From Chloroflexota bacterium (GTDB lineage Bacteria > Chloroflexota > Anaerolineae > UBA2200 > JACIWT01), in the NCBI GenBank assembly GCA_014360825.1, contig JACIWT010000004.1, positions 1-64,000 of the forward strand: a DNA stretch of 64,000 bases. The letters are read 5' to 3'. Made by a program: the position numbers and the translations under genes. Below, piece after piece: positions 47,160-56,283 of this stretch; the stretch's first letter is position 1; the number at the start of each line of letters is the position of its first letter. Below the pieces are notes generated by a model. That model saw nothing but the letters and a program-made list of their open reading frames with translations, was not told the origin of the DNA and did not search any database.

Positions 47160-47627
47160 TGGATGATCACCGCCTCTGGCGTAATTGTAACATTAGGCAC
47201 GCGAGGGCACAAAATATCAAGCCTTGCGAAAGTGGGAGCCGACTCCAGATGGCGACAAGATGGTCGCAATCTGAAAATTGCTCTCACACTGCCCGGCAAT
47301 GGAACGTCCAAGTTATAATCCCGAAGTCCCGCAGGGACTTGACAGAATAGCCGCCGAATTCTATTCGGCGGCTTGAGTGCTTCCGACGGCGATCTTTGCT
47401 CGCAGGTGACAATTGTCATCCAACTGTCCGCCAGTTGTCAGGTTCCCGTCCGTTTCCTGTCGTGCAAAAGGAATATATCGGGCTATACTATGATGTAAGT
47501 CCCTAAGACTTGGGTATTACTCAAAATTTCCACCGCTGAGGACGCGGAGAAATCGCTTTTCCTCCTTTTGGCAGCGGTGAAATTCCGTGTGCTGTATGTC
47601 CAAGCACACCCCAGATGGAGGAGAGAA
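47160..47627. other. intergenic region between divergent genes
   Basis: About 470 bp. It contains fragments of REP blocks (GTCCCGCAGGGACT, GCCGAATTCTATTCGGC) and a CTATACTATGATG stretch near 47482 that could hold a -10 box for the methyltransferase gene. No gene is seen. The last 50 bp before ATG 47628 supply GGAGGAG as ribosome site. Confidence 0.6.
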
Positions 47628-48356
47628 ATGGAGAATGTGGAGCAACCAAAGGGGGCATCTCAGGCGCTCAGGGCGGTTGGCTGGAAAGCATGGCTTCGGT
47701 TCGGCGCATACACGCTGCTGCTGCCTATGATCCTGTTCATCGCGGCAGGTCGCCTGAATTGGGTGTGGGCGTGGGTCTATGTCGGCATAGCTGTTTCTTT
47801 TACATTTGTCAGTCGGATTATCGTGATGCGGACCAACCCGGATTTGCTAGCGGAACGTGCGCAATTTCTGGAGCGGGAGGATGTCAAAGGCTGGGACCGA
47901 CCAATTTTGTTTTTCACAACCCTGGTCGGCCCGCTGGCCTGGTTGATCGTGGCCGGGCTGGATGAACGCTTCGGGTGGTCGCCACAGATTTCTCTCGCTC
48001 TCAGACTCGCTGCCCTGGCCATCATAGTGCTGGGCTACAGCGTGAGCACCTGGGCCATGGCGGTGAACAAGTACTTCTCAGCCGTAGTGCGCATCCAGAA
48101 AGACCGCGGCCAAACCGTCGTCACCGACGGGCCATATCGCTTCGTACGCCATCCGGCCTACGCCACTGGGATTGTAGCCAGCCTCATGGCGCCGATTTTG
48201 CTGGGCTCGCTGTGGGCGTTCATCCCGTGTGGTCTGGTAGCAGTGGCTACGGTCATCCGCACGGCACTGGAGGACAGGACGCTGCTGCAAGAACTGGACG
48301 GCTACAAAGAGTATGCCCAGCGCGTGCGCTACCGCTTGTTGCCGGGCGTGTGGTGA
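47628..48356 (+). CDS. isoprenylcysteine/phospholipid methyltransferase-like membrane protein
   Basis: A 242-residue membrane protein of the ICMT/PEMT superfamily with about five helices. The C-terminal motif TDGPYRFVRHPAYATGIVAS, followed by EDRTLLQELDGYKEYAQRVR and YRLLPGVW, is the cofactor (SAM) and lipid-binding signature of the family. Bacterial members act on unknown lipids or isoprenoids. ATG 47628 has GGAGGAG upstream. It is followed by a MacB-type operon 106 bp downstream on the same strand, but a link is not evident. Confidence 0.85.
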   Translation: MENVEQPKGASQALRAVGWKAWLRFGAYTLLLPMILFIAAGRLNWVWAWVYVGIAVSFTFVSRIIVMRTNPDLLAERAQFLEREDVKGWDRPILFFTTLVGPLAWLIVAGLDERFGWSPQISLALRLAALAIIVLGYSVSTWAMAVNKYFSAVVRIQKDRGQTVVTDGPYRFVRHPAYATGIVASLMAPILLGSLWAFIPCGLVAVATVIRTALEDRTLLQELDGYKEYAQRVRYRLLPGVW

Positions 48357-48462
48357 GCGCGGTACGGAAACAGAATTTCTGGACTAAGGCCACAGCAGCG
48401 ATCTTTGTGCCTTTGGGTCTTTGCGGTAGATAAGTCTTTCTAGCCGATCTGTGAGAGTTATT

Positions 48463-50727
48463 ATGAATCTTCTGTTCATCCTACGAAATCTAGCGCGCCG
48501 CCGCATGCGCACCATATTGACGGCGACAGGTATCGCCATCGGTGTGGCTGCCATCGTTGCCCTCGGCACCTTGGCGGGTGGCTTTGCCCTGGGCTACGAT
48601 GCCATGTACACGAGAAGCGGTGCCGACCTCATCGCTCTCCAGAAAGACGCCATAGATGTGTCGCTCAGCGTGGTGGATGAGGATATCCGATCGGACCTCC
48701 TGGCCACACCTGGGGTCAAGGCGGCGGCCGGGATGCTGGTTGGCTTCGTGAAGACACCCCAGGCGCCACTCCTCTTCCTCTTCGGCTATGAGCCGGGCAC
48801 ATTCAGCCTGCAACATTTCAAGATCACAGAGGGCGTCGGGCTGGATGAATACCAGGGCCGTGGCAGGGCAGTCATCGTGGGGACAGTGGCAGCCAAGGCG
48901 ATGAAATTGGGCGTAGGCGACACGCTCCGTATCACCGACTCCAATTTCCGCATCGTGGGCATCTACGAGACGGGCGACCCCTTCGAGGAGGGCGGTGCGG
49001 TGATTTCCCTGCGCGATGCCCAGGCATTGCTGTCCAAACCCCGCCAGGTGGGTGCATTTCAAATACAGTTGAAATCCCCACAGGACGAAGCGGCAGTGCG
49101 GGCACGCATCCAGCGCAAATACCCTGGGCTTACGGTAGTGGCAGCAGAGGAGATGGGGCGTGCCACCCAGACGACGCAAATCATAGGGGCCATGGGCGCT
49201 ACCCTCGGTGCCCTAGCCATCCTCATTGGCGGGGTCGGGGTGATGAACACTGCCCTGATGAGCGTGTTCGAGCGCACGCGAGAGATCGGCATGTTGCGCG
49301 CCATTGGCTGGCGTCGGCGGCGCATCACACTGCAGGTACTCGGCGAGTCCATCGCTCTTAGTTTGGTTGGGGCGCTGATCGGAACGGCGCTGGGCATCAG
49401 CCTGGTCTTGCTCGTCGGGCGGATTCCCGGCCTCACGTTCCTGAGCAGCTATTTCCCGCCCTCGATTTTTGCCCAGGCGTTTACAGTTTCTTTCCTGCTG
49501 GGCACTGTGGGCGGCCTTTATCCAGCCTGGTATGCGGCACGCCTCGAGCCCATCGAAGCCATGCGCTACGAGGGTGGCGGAGCGAGGATGCGCCGGAGCC
49601 GCATCCAAGCAGTCGTCGGCTGGACCCACTGGCCCCTCAGCCTGAGGAACGTGATCCGCCGCCGCACCCGCACTATCCTCACCGCCCTTGGCATCGGCAT
49701 CAGTATTATGACCCTCCTCACGGTGAAGGGTATCAGCGATAGTTTCTCCGCGCAGTTCACAGCGTTGGCCACCGCGGGCGGTACCGACCTGATGGCCGTC
49801 CAGGCGAATATGACCGATGAGGGTTACAGCGCCATAGACGAGCGCCTCGGCAAGAAGATCGCGGCCATGCCCGAAGTCAAGGCGGTTTCGGGGATTATCT
49901 GGTGGGCGGCCAGTATGCCCAACGCACCCCTATTTATGGTTTTCGGCTATCATCCGGCAGAATACGGCATCCAGCGCTTCAAAATCATACGCGGGCAGGG
50001 GCTACGTGCCACTGGCGAGATCATTTTCGGACGCCAGATCGCGGACTCCTTGGGGATAGATGTCGGGGATAGTGTCCGCATCTACGAGCGCACCTTCCGC
50101 GTGGTCGGCATTTTCGAGACGGGCAATGCCTACGAGGACGGCGGCGGGGTCATCTCCCTGCGCGATGCCCAAACCTTGTTTGGCAAGCCCCGTCAGGTGA
50201 GCCTATACAGCATTAAATTGCGCGACCCTCGCCAGGTGGAGACGGTGCTATCCCGCTTGAAGCAGGAGTTCCCAGGCTTGACGTTCTCCAAGTCGGCTGA
50301 GTTCGCCGACAGCCTATCCGATATGCAACAGATGCACGCTATGGTGACCGGGCTTTCCATCCTGGCGGTAGTGGTCGGTGGGTTGGGGGTGATGAACACC
50401 ATGCTGATGAGCACCTTTGAGCGCACCCAGGAGATCGGGGTGCTACGAGCCGTCGGCTGGTCCAGGCGACGCATCGGTGGGCTGATCATCCAAGAGTCGG
50501 TGCTGTTAGGCCTGATCGGGGCGGTGGTGGGTGGCCTGAGCACTGGGGTGATCGGCTGGCTGATAGGACTCATACCCGCTCTCGCTGGTCTGTTGAGCAT
50601 ACAGATCAATGCCGGCCTGGTCATCCAGGCTATCGTCGTGGCCCTGTTCACGGGCATCGTCGGCGGGCTCTATCCGGCCTGGTGGGCCTCGCGCCTGCAG
50701 CCGGTAGAAGCCCTGCGCTATGAATAG
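48463..50727 (+). CDS. tandem-fused MacB/FtsX-type ABC permease
   Basis: A 754-residue permease made of two homologous MacB-FtsX modules in one chain. Each has an N-terminal helix after a basic LARRRMRTILTATGIAIGVA-type segment, a periplasmic/extracellular MacB core, and three C-terminal helices with the signature GGVGVMNTALMSVFERTREI or GGLGVMNTMLMSTFERTQEI. Each ends LYPAWYAARLEPIEAMRYE or LYPAWWASRLQPVEALRYE. Most MacB permeases are single modules that dimerise; here the dimer is covalent, allowing the halves to specialise. The start ATG 48463 was chosen over GTG 48451. Adaptor and ATPase genes follow, giving a complete MacAB-like efflux or lipoprotein-release system. Confidence 0.9.
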   Translation: MNLLFILRNLARRRMRTILTATGIAIGVAAIVALGTLAGGFALGYDAMYTRSGADLIALQKDAIDVSLSVVDEDIRSDLLATPGVKAAAGMLVGFVKTPQAPLLFLFGYEPGTFSLQHFKITEGVGLDEYQGRGRAVIVGTVAAKAMKLGVGDTLRITDSNFRIVGIYETGDPFEEGGAVISLRDAQALLSKPRQVGAFQIQLKSPQDEAAVRARIQRKYPGLTVVAAEEMGRATQTTQIIGAMGATLGALAILIGGVGVMNTALMSVFERTREIGMLRAIGWRRRRITLQVLGESIALSLVGALIGTALGISLVLLVGRIPGLTFLSSYFPPSIFAQAFTVSFLLGTVGGLYPAWYAARLEPIEAMRYEGGGARMRRSRIQAVVGWTHWPLSLRNVIRRRTRTILTALGIGISIMTLLTVKGISDSFSAQFTALATAGGTDLMAVQANMTDEGYSAIDERLGKKIAAMPEVKAVSGIIWWAASMPNAPLFMVFGYHPAEYGIQRFKIIRGQGLRATGEIIFGRQIADSLGIDVGDSVRIYERTFRVVGIFETGNAYEDGGGVISLRDAQTLFGKPRQVSLYSIKLRDPRQVETVLSRLKQEFPGLTFSKSAEFADSLSDMQQMHAMVTGLSILAVVVGGLGVMNTMLMSTFERTQEIGVLRAVGWSRRRIGGLIIQESVLLGLIGAVVGGLSTGVIGWLIGLIPALAGLLSIQINAGLVIQAIVVALFTGIVGGLYPAWWASRLQPVEALRYE

Positions 50728-50729
50728 CC

Positions 50730-50756
50730 GTAGGACAAGTTGTCAACTTGTCCTAC
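50730..50756. repeat. REP palindrome between permease and adaptor genes
   Basis: Arms GTAGGACAAGTTG / CAACTTGTCCTAC around T, immediately after the permease stop. Other members lie at 3825, 7345, 43075, 58104 and 59335. Confidence 0.85.
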
Positions 50757-50784
50757 TACAACCGTAGGGTACAGGAGGTCGAAC

Positions 50785-51921
50785 ATGTCCAGGAGAAATC
50801 TCATCATCATTGCAGTGGTCCTGGTGGTTGTCGTTCTCGGATACATGGCCTATGCGCAAGGGAGGGCATCGAAGCCAGAGGCGCAACCAATGGCGCAAGA
50901 GGAGCCCACCCTTACGCCGGTGGTCTCTGTCTCAGGAGTGGTCGTGCCCAGAACTTGGGCTACTCTGAGTTTCAGCGTTGGAGGGCGGCTGGTAGAATTG
51001 CCGGCGCGCGAGGGGGCGAGCGTCGCCCCAGGCGATGTGTTGGCCCGACTGGATGATATTGCGCTCCGGGCGGCTGTGGAGAGTGCCGCGGCGGCTGTAG
51101 ATGCGGCCCGAGCCACCCTGGCGAAGACTACTGCGGGCGCGCGGCCCGAGGAGATCGCGGTAGCCGAGGCGAACCTGGCCGCTGCCCAGGCTGCTCTGGA
51201 AAAGGCGTTGCATAGCCCGCGCCCGGAAGAGGTGGCTGTGGCCCAGGCGCAGGTGGATCAAGCCGCCACCGAACTGGCCTATGCCCAGAGCAAATACGAC
51301 CGCTACGCTCACCTGGGTGGCGAGGAGGAACTGCGCCACGCCCGGGATGCCGCGGGTGCAGCCCACAGCCTTGCCGTCGCCCAACTGAATCTGCTCAAGG
51401 CCGGGGCCCCGGCCGAAGATATCGCCGCGGCACGGGCGCAAGTGAAAGCTGCGCAGGCACAATTCGACCTACTGCGCGCCGGGGCTAGCGAAGCCGATAT
51501 CGCTTTGGCCAAAGCGCAACTGGCCCAAGCCGAAGCCAGCCTGGCCGCCGCCCAGGCTACCCTTGATCAAGCCGTCCTGCGTGCCCCCTTCGCCGGGACG
51601 GTGGGCCGGGTGCACGTCCGGCTGGGCGAGATGATCTCCCCCGGCGTTCCGGTGGTTACGCTGGGCGATCTATCCGACCTGGTGGTCGAGATCACCGACC
51701 TAAACGAGATGGACGTCTGGCGGGTGAAGGTGGGTCAACGCGCGGATCTGACCTTCGATGGTCTGCCTGGGCGGGTGCTGCGAGGGCATGTGGAGCGCAT
51801 CGCACCTATGGCCACCCCTGGCGCGGGCGGCACCAACTTCCCGACCATCATCGTCCTGGATGAGACTGATCCCGGCCTGCGGTGGGGGATGACCGCGTTC
51901 GCCGACATCTATGTCCAATGA
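50785..51921 (+). CDS. HlyD/MacA-type periplasmic adaptor protein
   Basis: A 378-residue membrane-fusion-type protein. It has one N-terminal helix (LIIIAVVLVVVVLGYMAYA), a split biotinyl-lipoyl domain (PAREGASVAPGDVLARLDD and VLRAPFAGTVGRVHVRLGE), a long Ala/Gln-rich coiled-coil hairpin (about residues 90-245) with repeats such as ARPEEIAVAEANLAAAQAAL, and a beta-barrel with MDVWRVKVGQRADLTFDG. It couples the permease to its exterior part. AGGAGGT precedes ATG 50785. The coiled coil has near-repeats of RPEEVAVAQAQ. In a monoderm cell it would act outside the single membrane. Confidence 0.9.
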   Translation: MSRRNLIIIAVVLVVVVLGYMAYAQGRASKPEAQPMAQEEPTLTPVVSVSGVVVPRTWATLSFSVGGRLVELPAREGASVAPGDVLARLDDIALRAAVESAAAAVDAARATLAKTTAGARPEEIAVAEANLAAAQAALEKALHSPRPEEVAVAQAQVDQAATELAYAQSKYDRYAHLGGEEELRHARDAAGAAHSLAVAQLNLLKAGAPAEDIAAARAQVKAAQAQFDLLRAGASEADIALAKAQLAQAEASLAAAQATLDQAVLRAPFAGTVGRVHVRLGEMISPGVPVVTLGDLSDLVVEITDLNEMDVWRVKVGQRADLTFDGLPGRVLRGHVERIAPMATPGAGGTNFPTIIVLDETDPGLRWGMTAFADIYVQ

Positions 51922-51967
51922 GACCGGTAGCCCTTTCGGTGATGAAAGCGTTCGAGGAGCGATGACG

Positions 51968-52822
51968 ATGAACCGAAACGTCATCTTGGAAGTCCAAGAT
52001 TTGGTGAAAATATACGGCGATGGTGCGGAAGTGCGGGCATTGGACGGCGTGAACCTCACCGTGCGCGAGGGGGAGTTCCTGGCCATCGTGGGGCCATCGG
52101 GCAGCGGCAAGTCCACTCTGCTGAACCTGATCGGCGCGCTCGACCGGCCCACCAGTGGGCGCGTGGTGGTGCGCGGTACCGATCTGGCGGAGGTGAAGGA
52201 CCTGGACGCGTTCCGCAGCCGCACCGTGGGTTTCGTCTTCCAGTTGCACAACCTGATCCCCACGCTGACTGCCAGGGAGAACGTCGAGGTGCCGATGTAC
52301 GAGACCATTCCCGATGCTCGGCAGCGCCGGGAACGGGCGATGACGCTGTTAGAGATGGTCGGCCTGGGCGAACGGATGGAGTTCCTGCCCCAGACCCTCT
52401 CTGGTGGTGAGAGGCAGCGCGTGGCCATCGCCCGCGCGCTGGCGAACCAACCCGCCATCATCCTGGCCGACGAGCCGACAGGCAACCTGGACTCTGCCAG
52501 CGGCGAAGAGGTGATGCGCGCCTTGGCGGATCTGAATGCCCGGCAGGACACGACGATCATCGTGGTGACCCACAACCCTGCCGTCGCCCGAGCCACACAG
52601 CGGGTAGTCACCCTGCGTGACGGGCGCATCGTGGACGACCACCCCGTTGCCGATCCCTTGGCGGAGGATTTGTACGCTCTGATCCATTCTGAATTGGGGC
52701 GGGCGCTATTGACGGGGAACCACGAGAGGCTGAAGGCTGCGGGTCTGATGGAGAATCGCCGCCTCAGCGAGATGGCCGTTCGCCTGCAGGAGTTGCTGGG
52801 AGGAATTGGCGAGGAGAAATAG
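51968..52822 (+). CDS. MacB/LolD-type ABC ATPase
   Basis: A 284-residue ATPase: Walker A GPSGSGKST, Q-loop FVFQLHNLIPTLTARENVEV, signature LSGGERQRVAIARALANQP, Walker B IILADEPTGNLDS, H-loop VVTHNPAVA. DEPTGNLDSASG is the MacB/LolD hallmark. A C-terminal extension of about 60 residues follows the core. ATG 51968 was preferred: GAGGAG lies 8 bases upstream and the residues match the family. An ATG at 51911 inside the adaptor gene would add an unsupported tail. It powers the tandem permease encoded two genes upstream. Confidence 0.93.
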   Translation: MNRNVILEVQDLVKIYGDGAEVRALDGVNLTVREGEFLAIVGPSGSGKSTLLNLIGALDRPTSGRVVVRGTDLAEVKDLDAFRSRTVGFVFQLHNLIPTLTARENVEVPMYETIPDARQRRERAMTLLEMVGLGERMEFLPQTLSGGERQRVAIARALANQPAIILADEPTGNLDSASGEEVMRALADLNARQDTTIIVVTHNPAVARATQRVVTLRDGRIVDDHPVADPLAEDLYALIHSELGRALLTGNHERLKAAGLMENRRLSEMAVRLQELLGGIGEEK

Positions 52823-52883
52823 CCACGCCGCCAAGTGAGTTTGGCGGCTACATTCGCCCACAAGCCCACTATGTTCAGCGGCA

Positions 52884-53092
52884 GTTGCACTTATGTTCAG
52901 CGGCAGTTGCACTGCCGCGACTCGTATTGCTTGGCACTCGATGTTGCGGATACCCCCGCAGTGCAACTGCGGGGGAACAGATTTGTGGCCGTTGCACTTA
53001 TGTTCAGCGGCAGTTGCACTGCCGCGACTCGTATTGCTTGGCACTCGATGTTGCGGATAGCCCCGCAGTGCAACTGCAGGGGAACGGATTTA
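52884..53092. repeat. two direct copies of a 107-bp block
   Basis: Copies begin at 52884 and 52991 with GTTGCACTTATGTTCAGCGG. Each contains AGCGGCAGTTGCACTGCCGC and CCCGCAGTGCAACTGC hairpins separated by CTCGTATTGCTTGGCACTCG. A shorter half-unit precedes them at 52870. The block fills the gap between the MacB operon and the convergent restriction-type genes; no gene is seen. Confidence 0.9.
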
Positions 53093-53131
53093 CGCCTATT
53101 TCGTGCGCTGAAGGGCAGTTGGTATAGGAGT

Positions 53132-54310
53132 CTAAGTCCTGTAGCGAGTGATCAAATCCTGGGCTGTCTGATATCCCCGGCACATGCCATTGATCGGACA
53201 GTCCGTGCACCTCGGCACGTCATGGTTAAAGCAGTAGTTTGTGCCAATGTGTACGAGGCCATCATCCAAATCGCCGATAGCGTAGCCGGAGTCCAAGAGG
53301 AGTGCATTCGGGATTCTTTGGATCTCGATTTTTGTTGGGACTCTTCGTTGCACTGCCAAGTGCTCCAGCACGACAGATTTATATGCCTCTCCAAACTCAC
53401 CCGATATCTCGGCACGAGTCGATTTCTTACCCCGGATGTTCGTTACCCGCAGGTAGTCTAATCCGCCTTTTCCCTTGCCCCTCTGAATGACGTTCCATCT
53501 TTCATAGTCTTCTATGCTTGCCCAGTCAAGTAAGAATCCGGTGCGGAATAAGACGCGTCCCACATTGCTGTCCAGTGGCAATTCATGCGAGAGAGGCCCC
53601 CAGGTGTTGCCTTTCCTTTTCACCAACCTGAAAGTGTAAACGTACCATTTGGCGAACAAATGGCCTGCTTTATCTCCTATTGCTTTGCCCAGGCCATAGC
53701 GCCTGTGATCCTTTATCTGCTGGCTCATAATCTCGGCAGAGGGCCAACTTTCAAAGTAATCCACAAGGGGTTCAATCGTGTCCTCCTGGCTCCTCTCTTT
53801 TTCCAACAGCAGAGGGAGACACAATGCAGTGCCCCATCGCGAGACAGCATAATTCAGAGCTTGTTTTGAGTTGTCCAGGAACAGATTGTACTTATTGGCG
53901 CTGGTTTTATTCACGCGGGCCCAATCATCTGCTCGGATCTCTTTGATGCTATCATGCTCTTGCAAAATCCTGTCAATGGAGATTCCAAATTCCCTGAAGA
54001 ATTCTAATGGCTTATGAAAGATGCGGATCTCTCTTCGATACAGATCGTTCACTACACTTTTCACTAATAGTCGAACGCCTTCGAGATCTGGGCCTTGATC
54101 CAAGACTGCACTCAAAAGTAAGAATCTGGTCAAGACCTCTCTGCGAGTCCATAACCCATCAATTTCATCCAGCCCCATCAGGGAACCATCCTGGCTTAGG
54201 TAGTGACGAAAGGGGAAGAACTCGCTCAACGGCGGAGGGGAGGGATGTTGTCGTCCCAGGTGGGCAATCTCGAGTACGAGTTCGTTACTCTGAATCTGGT
54301 TCCGAATCAT
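53132..54310 (-). CDS. HhH-GPD/[4Fe-4S] DNA glycosylase-like protein paired with a methyltransferase
   Basis: A 392-residue protein whose second half looks like the EndoIII/MutY superfamily. It has a helix-hairpin-helix-like YGLGKAIGDKAGHLFAKW (Lys214), an LPLDSNVGRVL segment with Asp247 at the place of the catalytic Asp (compare VPVDTHV), and a C-terminal cluster C360-x7-C368-x2-C371-x5-C377 like the EndoIII iron-sulfur loop (x6 there). An N-terminal 100-residue part has no match that I know. It overlaps the DNA methyltransferase gene by 26 bp (start ATG 54310), the usual layout of a restriction-modification pair. I infer a glycosylase or AP-lyase-type restriction enzyme. Other roles (repair of the modified base) are possible. 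The pair is lower in G+C than its surroundings. Confidence 0.6.
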   Translation of the reverse strand: MIRNQIQSNELVLEIAHLGRQHPSPPPLSEFFPFRHYLSQDGSLMGLDEIDGLWTRREVLTRFLLLSAVLDQGPDLEGVRLLVKSVVNDLYRREIRIFHKPLEFFREFGISIDRILQEHDSIKEIRADDWARVNKTSANKYNLFLDNSKQALNYAVSRWGTALCLPLLLEKERSQEDTIEPLVDYFESWPSAEIMSQQIKDHRRYGLGKAIGDKAGHLFAKWYVYTFRLVKRKGNTWGPLSHELPLDSNVGRVLFRTGFLLDWASIEDYERWNVIQRGKGKGGLDYLRVTNIRGKKSTRAEISGEFGEAYKSVVLEHLAVQRRVPTKIEIQRIPNALLLDSGYAIGDLDDGLVHIGTNYCFNHDVPRCTDCPINGMCRGYQTAQDLITRYRT

Positions 54311-55250
54311 ATTTACCGCCCTTTTCCCGGAAAGCAAGGTCGAACAAACTTTGCTGGGGCGATTGACGTGCGCGTGTCTTCTGGCTTCGCTTTGCAGTAC
54401 CCTTTTGGGCTCCTTCATACACAGGCAATTTCTCGAAAACGGCAATGAGCTGTTCTCTGAGGTTCAGAGGTTCATTTAGCCGTTGCTTGGCGATTTGCAC
54501 GTACTTTTCCTTCACTTCGTAGCCAATCCAGTGCCGTTCGAGGGCGCGAGCCACCTTTGTTGTGGTTCCAATACCCAGAAATGGATCTAACACCAAATCA
54601 CCTGGGTAAGAGAAGAGGCTAATCAGCCGATAAGGGATCTCTTCAGGAAAGGGGCAGGGATGCTCGTACTGGTTAGGAGGAACGGGCGCAATGTGCCAGA
54701 CGTTGTTGGCCAATTCTTTGGTGAACAGGTCATCAATTGGGATTCTGTTGTGCTCTTTTTCTGTATGGGTTTTCCCGCGATAAATTTTGGGGCCCGGTTT
54801 TCGGAAGATAAGGATATACTCTGTCATGATATTGGGACAGTAATAGCCAGGATACGGGTGTTGTATTGTGACCCCTGCCCTTTTCACTCCCCCTGTAACT
54901 TTGTGCCAGACAATATCCTGATGAAACTCAAAGCCCAGTTTTTCCATCAAAGACACGAAATGTTGAGGCAAGGGATAGTGCTTTCCATTAAACAGGACAG
55001 TGCCGATCACCACACAGCAGAACCTCCCTGGCTTCAGAACGCGATAACATTCTTGGAAGCAAGTGTTTAACCAGGCCAGGTACTTCTCGTAAGCATCGCC
55101 TTTTCGCGTGCGATACCAGCTGGTCTCGTCTTGAACGTGAACATCGTAGTCAATTGCGTTCCAATACGGAGGGGAAGTGATGATCAAATCTACTTGACCA
55201 TCTGCCAATTCATCCATTTTCTCACAGGATTTCAGTAAAATCTCGTCCAT
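54285..55250 (-). CDS. type II DNA methyltransferase, N4-cytosine/N6-adenine class
   Basis: A 321-residue DNA methyltransferase of beta organisation. The catalytic motif IV is TSPPYW (25-30), the form most often seen in N4-cytosine enzymes. The SAM motif I comes near the end, LVLDPFLGIGTTTKVARALE, with WIGYEVKEKYVQIAKQRL. A target-recognition part lies between. The C-terminal tail is basic and rich in Gln. ATG 55250 was taken as start; AGGA lies about 11 bases upstream. The HhH-GPD/Fe-S gene overlaps its 3' end. The recognition sequence cannot be told. Codon use and G+C differ from the neighbours, suggesting transfer. Confidence 0.9.
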   Translation of the reverse strand: MDEILLKSCEKMDELADGQVDLIITSPPYWNAIDYDVHVQDETSWYRTRKGDAYEKYLAWLNTCFQECYRVLKPGRFCCVVIGTVLFNGKHYPLPQHFVSLMEKLGFEFHQDIVWHKVTGGVKRAGVTIQHPYPGYYCPNIMTEYILIFRKPGPKIYRGKTHTEKEHNRIPIDDLFTKELANNVWHIAPVPPNQYEHPCPFPEEIPYRLISLFSYPGDLVLDPFLGIGTTTKVARALERHWIGYEVKEKYVQIAKQRLNEPLNLREQLIAVFEKLPVYEGAQKGTAKRSQKTRARQSPQQSLFDLAFREKGGKYDSEPDSE

Positions 55251-55363
55251 CCGGGCTCATTCCTTTGCGACTATCGGATACCCACCGCTAGCCTGCCTTG
55301 CCAGCGCCTCGCATACACATTATAATCGCAATAGCGATTCTATGTCAAAGGAAGGTGGCAGTT

Positions 55364-56272
55364 ATGCTCGCACTCGTACTTAGCGGGGGCGGCTGCCGTG
55401 GCGCAATCCAGGCCGGCGCCGCCCAAGAGTTATTCGAACACGGCATCATTCCGGAGATGTACGTCGGCACCTCAGCCGGGGCGCTGAACGCCGTCTTCTT
55501 GGCCACCGAGTCCACGTTGGCCAACGCCCAGCGGCTGAGCAGCGCCTGGCTGAGCGCCCGCGCCGAGGACATCTTCCCTCGCAACCCCGTCCTGGCTGCT
55601 GCGCGGCTCCTGGGCCGTCGCGACGGCCTCTTTGACAACGATGGCTTGCGCCAGTTTATCGCCTCCCGACTTCCACCCGGCGTGCGCCGCTTCGGGGACC
55701 TGGCCGCCCGCGCCTACGTCACCGGCACCAATCTGAATACCGGGACCCTCCGGGTCTTCGGAGATGACCCCGATGACCTGATCCTGGATGGCCTGATGGC
55801 CAGCACCGCTCTGCCACCCTACTTCCCGCCCTGGGAATGCGAGGGCTACCAATACGTGGACGGTGCGGCCGTGGCCGGGCTGCCCATTGGCGTGGCCCTG
55901 GACCGCGGCGCCACCGAGATCTACGCCGTCACCGTGGAGTACTGCGGGGAGACGGTGGGCGAGGTACGGGGTATCCTGCCCATCGTCGAGCAGACCCTGA
56001 ACGCGATGACCTACCAGCAGTTGCTCTGCGACTTGGAACGTTGCCGCCAGAGACCCGGCGTGACCCTGCACCTGGTTGCCGTCTGCCAGTTCCAGGGCAT
56101 CCCGATGTGGGATATGAGCCAGGCCGCCGAGATGGTGAAGGCAGGTCGCGCTGCCATGCGGACCTACCTGGAGACCGGCAAGCCGCTCATTGTTACCCCA
56201 CCGCGGCGTGACCTCTGGGGGCAAATCCGCCGCCCCCTGCAACGCGCTCTGACTCGCCTATCCCGCCGCTGA
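55364..56272 (+). CDS. patatin-like phospholipase
   Basis: A 302-residue patatin-family lipid acyl hydrolase. It has the oxyanion-hole motif LSGGGCRGAIQAGA, nucleophile Ser37 in VGTSAGALNA and catalytic Asp166 in YVDGAAVAGLPIG. It has no signal peptide, so it acts in the cytoplasm or at the membrane face. ATG 55364 has GGAAGG upstream. Members hydrolyse phospholipids; some are effectors of defence systems, but nothing here shows that. It is divergent from the restriction-type pair, with starts about 110 bp apart. Confidence 0.9.
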   Translation: MLALVLSGGGCRGAIQAGAAQELFEHGIIPEMYVGTSAGALNAVFLATESTLANAQRLSSAWLSARAEDIFPRNPVLAAARLLGRRDGLFDNDGLRQFIASRLPPGVRRFGDLAARAYVTGTNLNTGTLRVFGDDPDDLILDGLMASTALPPYFPPWECEGYQYVDGAAVAGLPIGVALDRGATEIYAVTVEYCGETVGEVRGILPIVEQTLNAMTYQQLLCDLERCRQRPGVTLHLVAVCQFQGIPMWDMSQAAEMVKAGRAAMRTYLETGKPLIVTPPRRDLWGQIRRPLQRALTRLSRR

Positions 56273-56283
56273 GGATACCTCAC

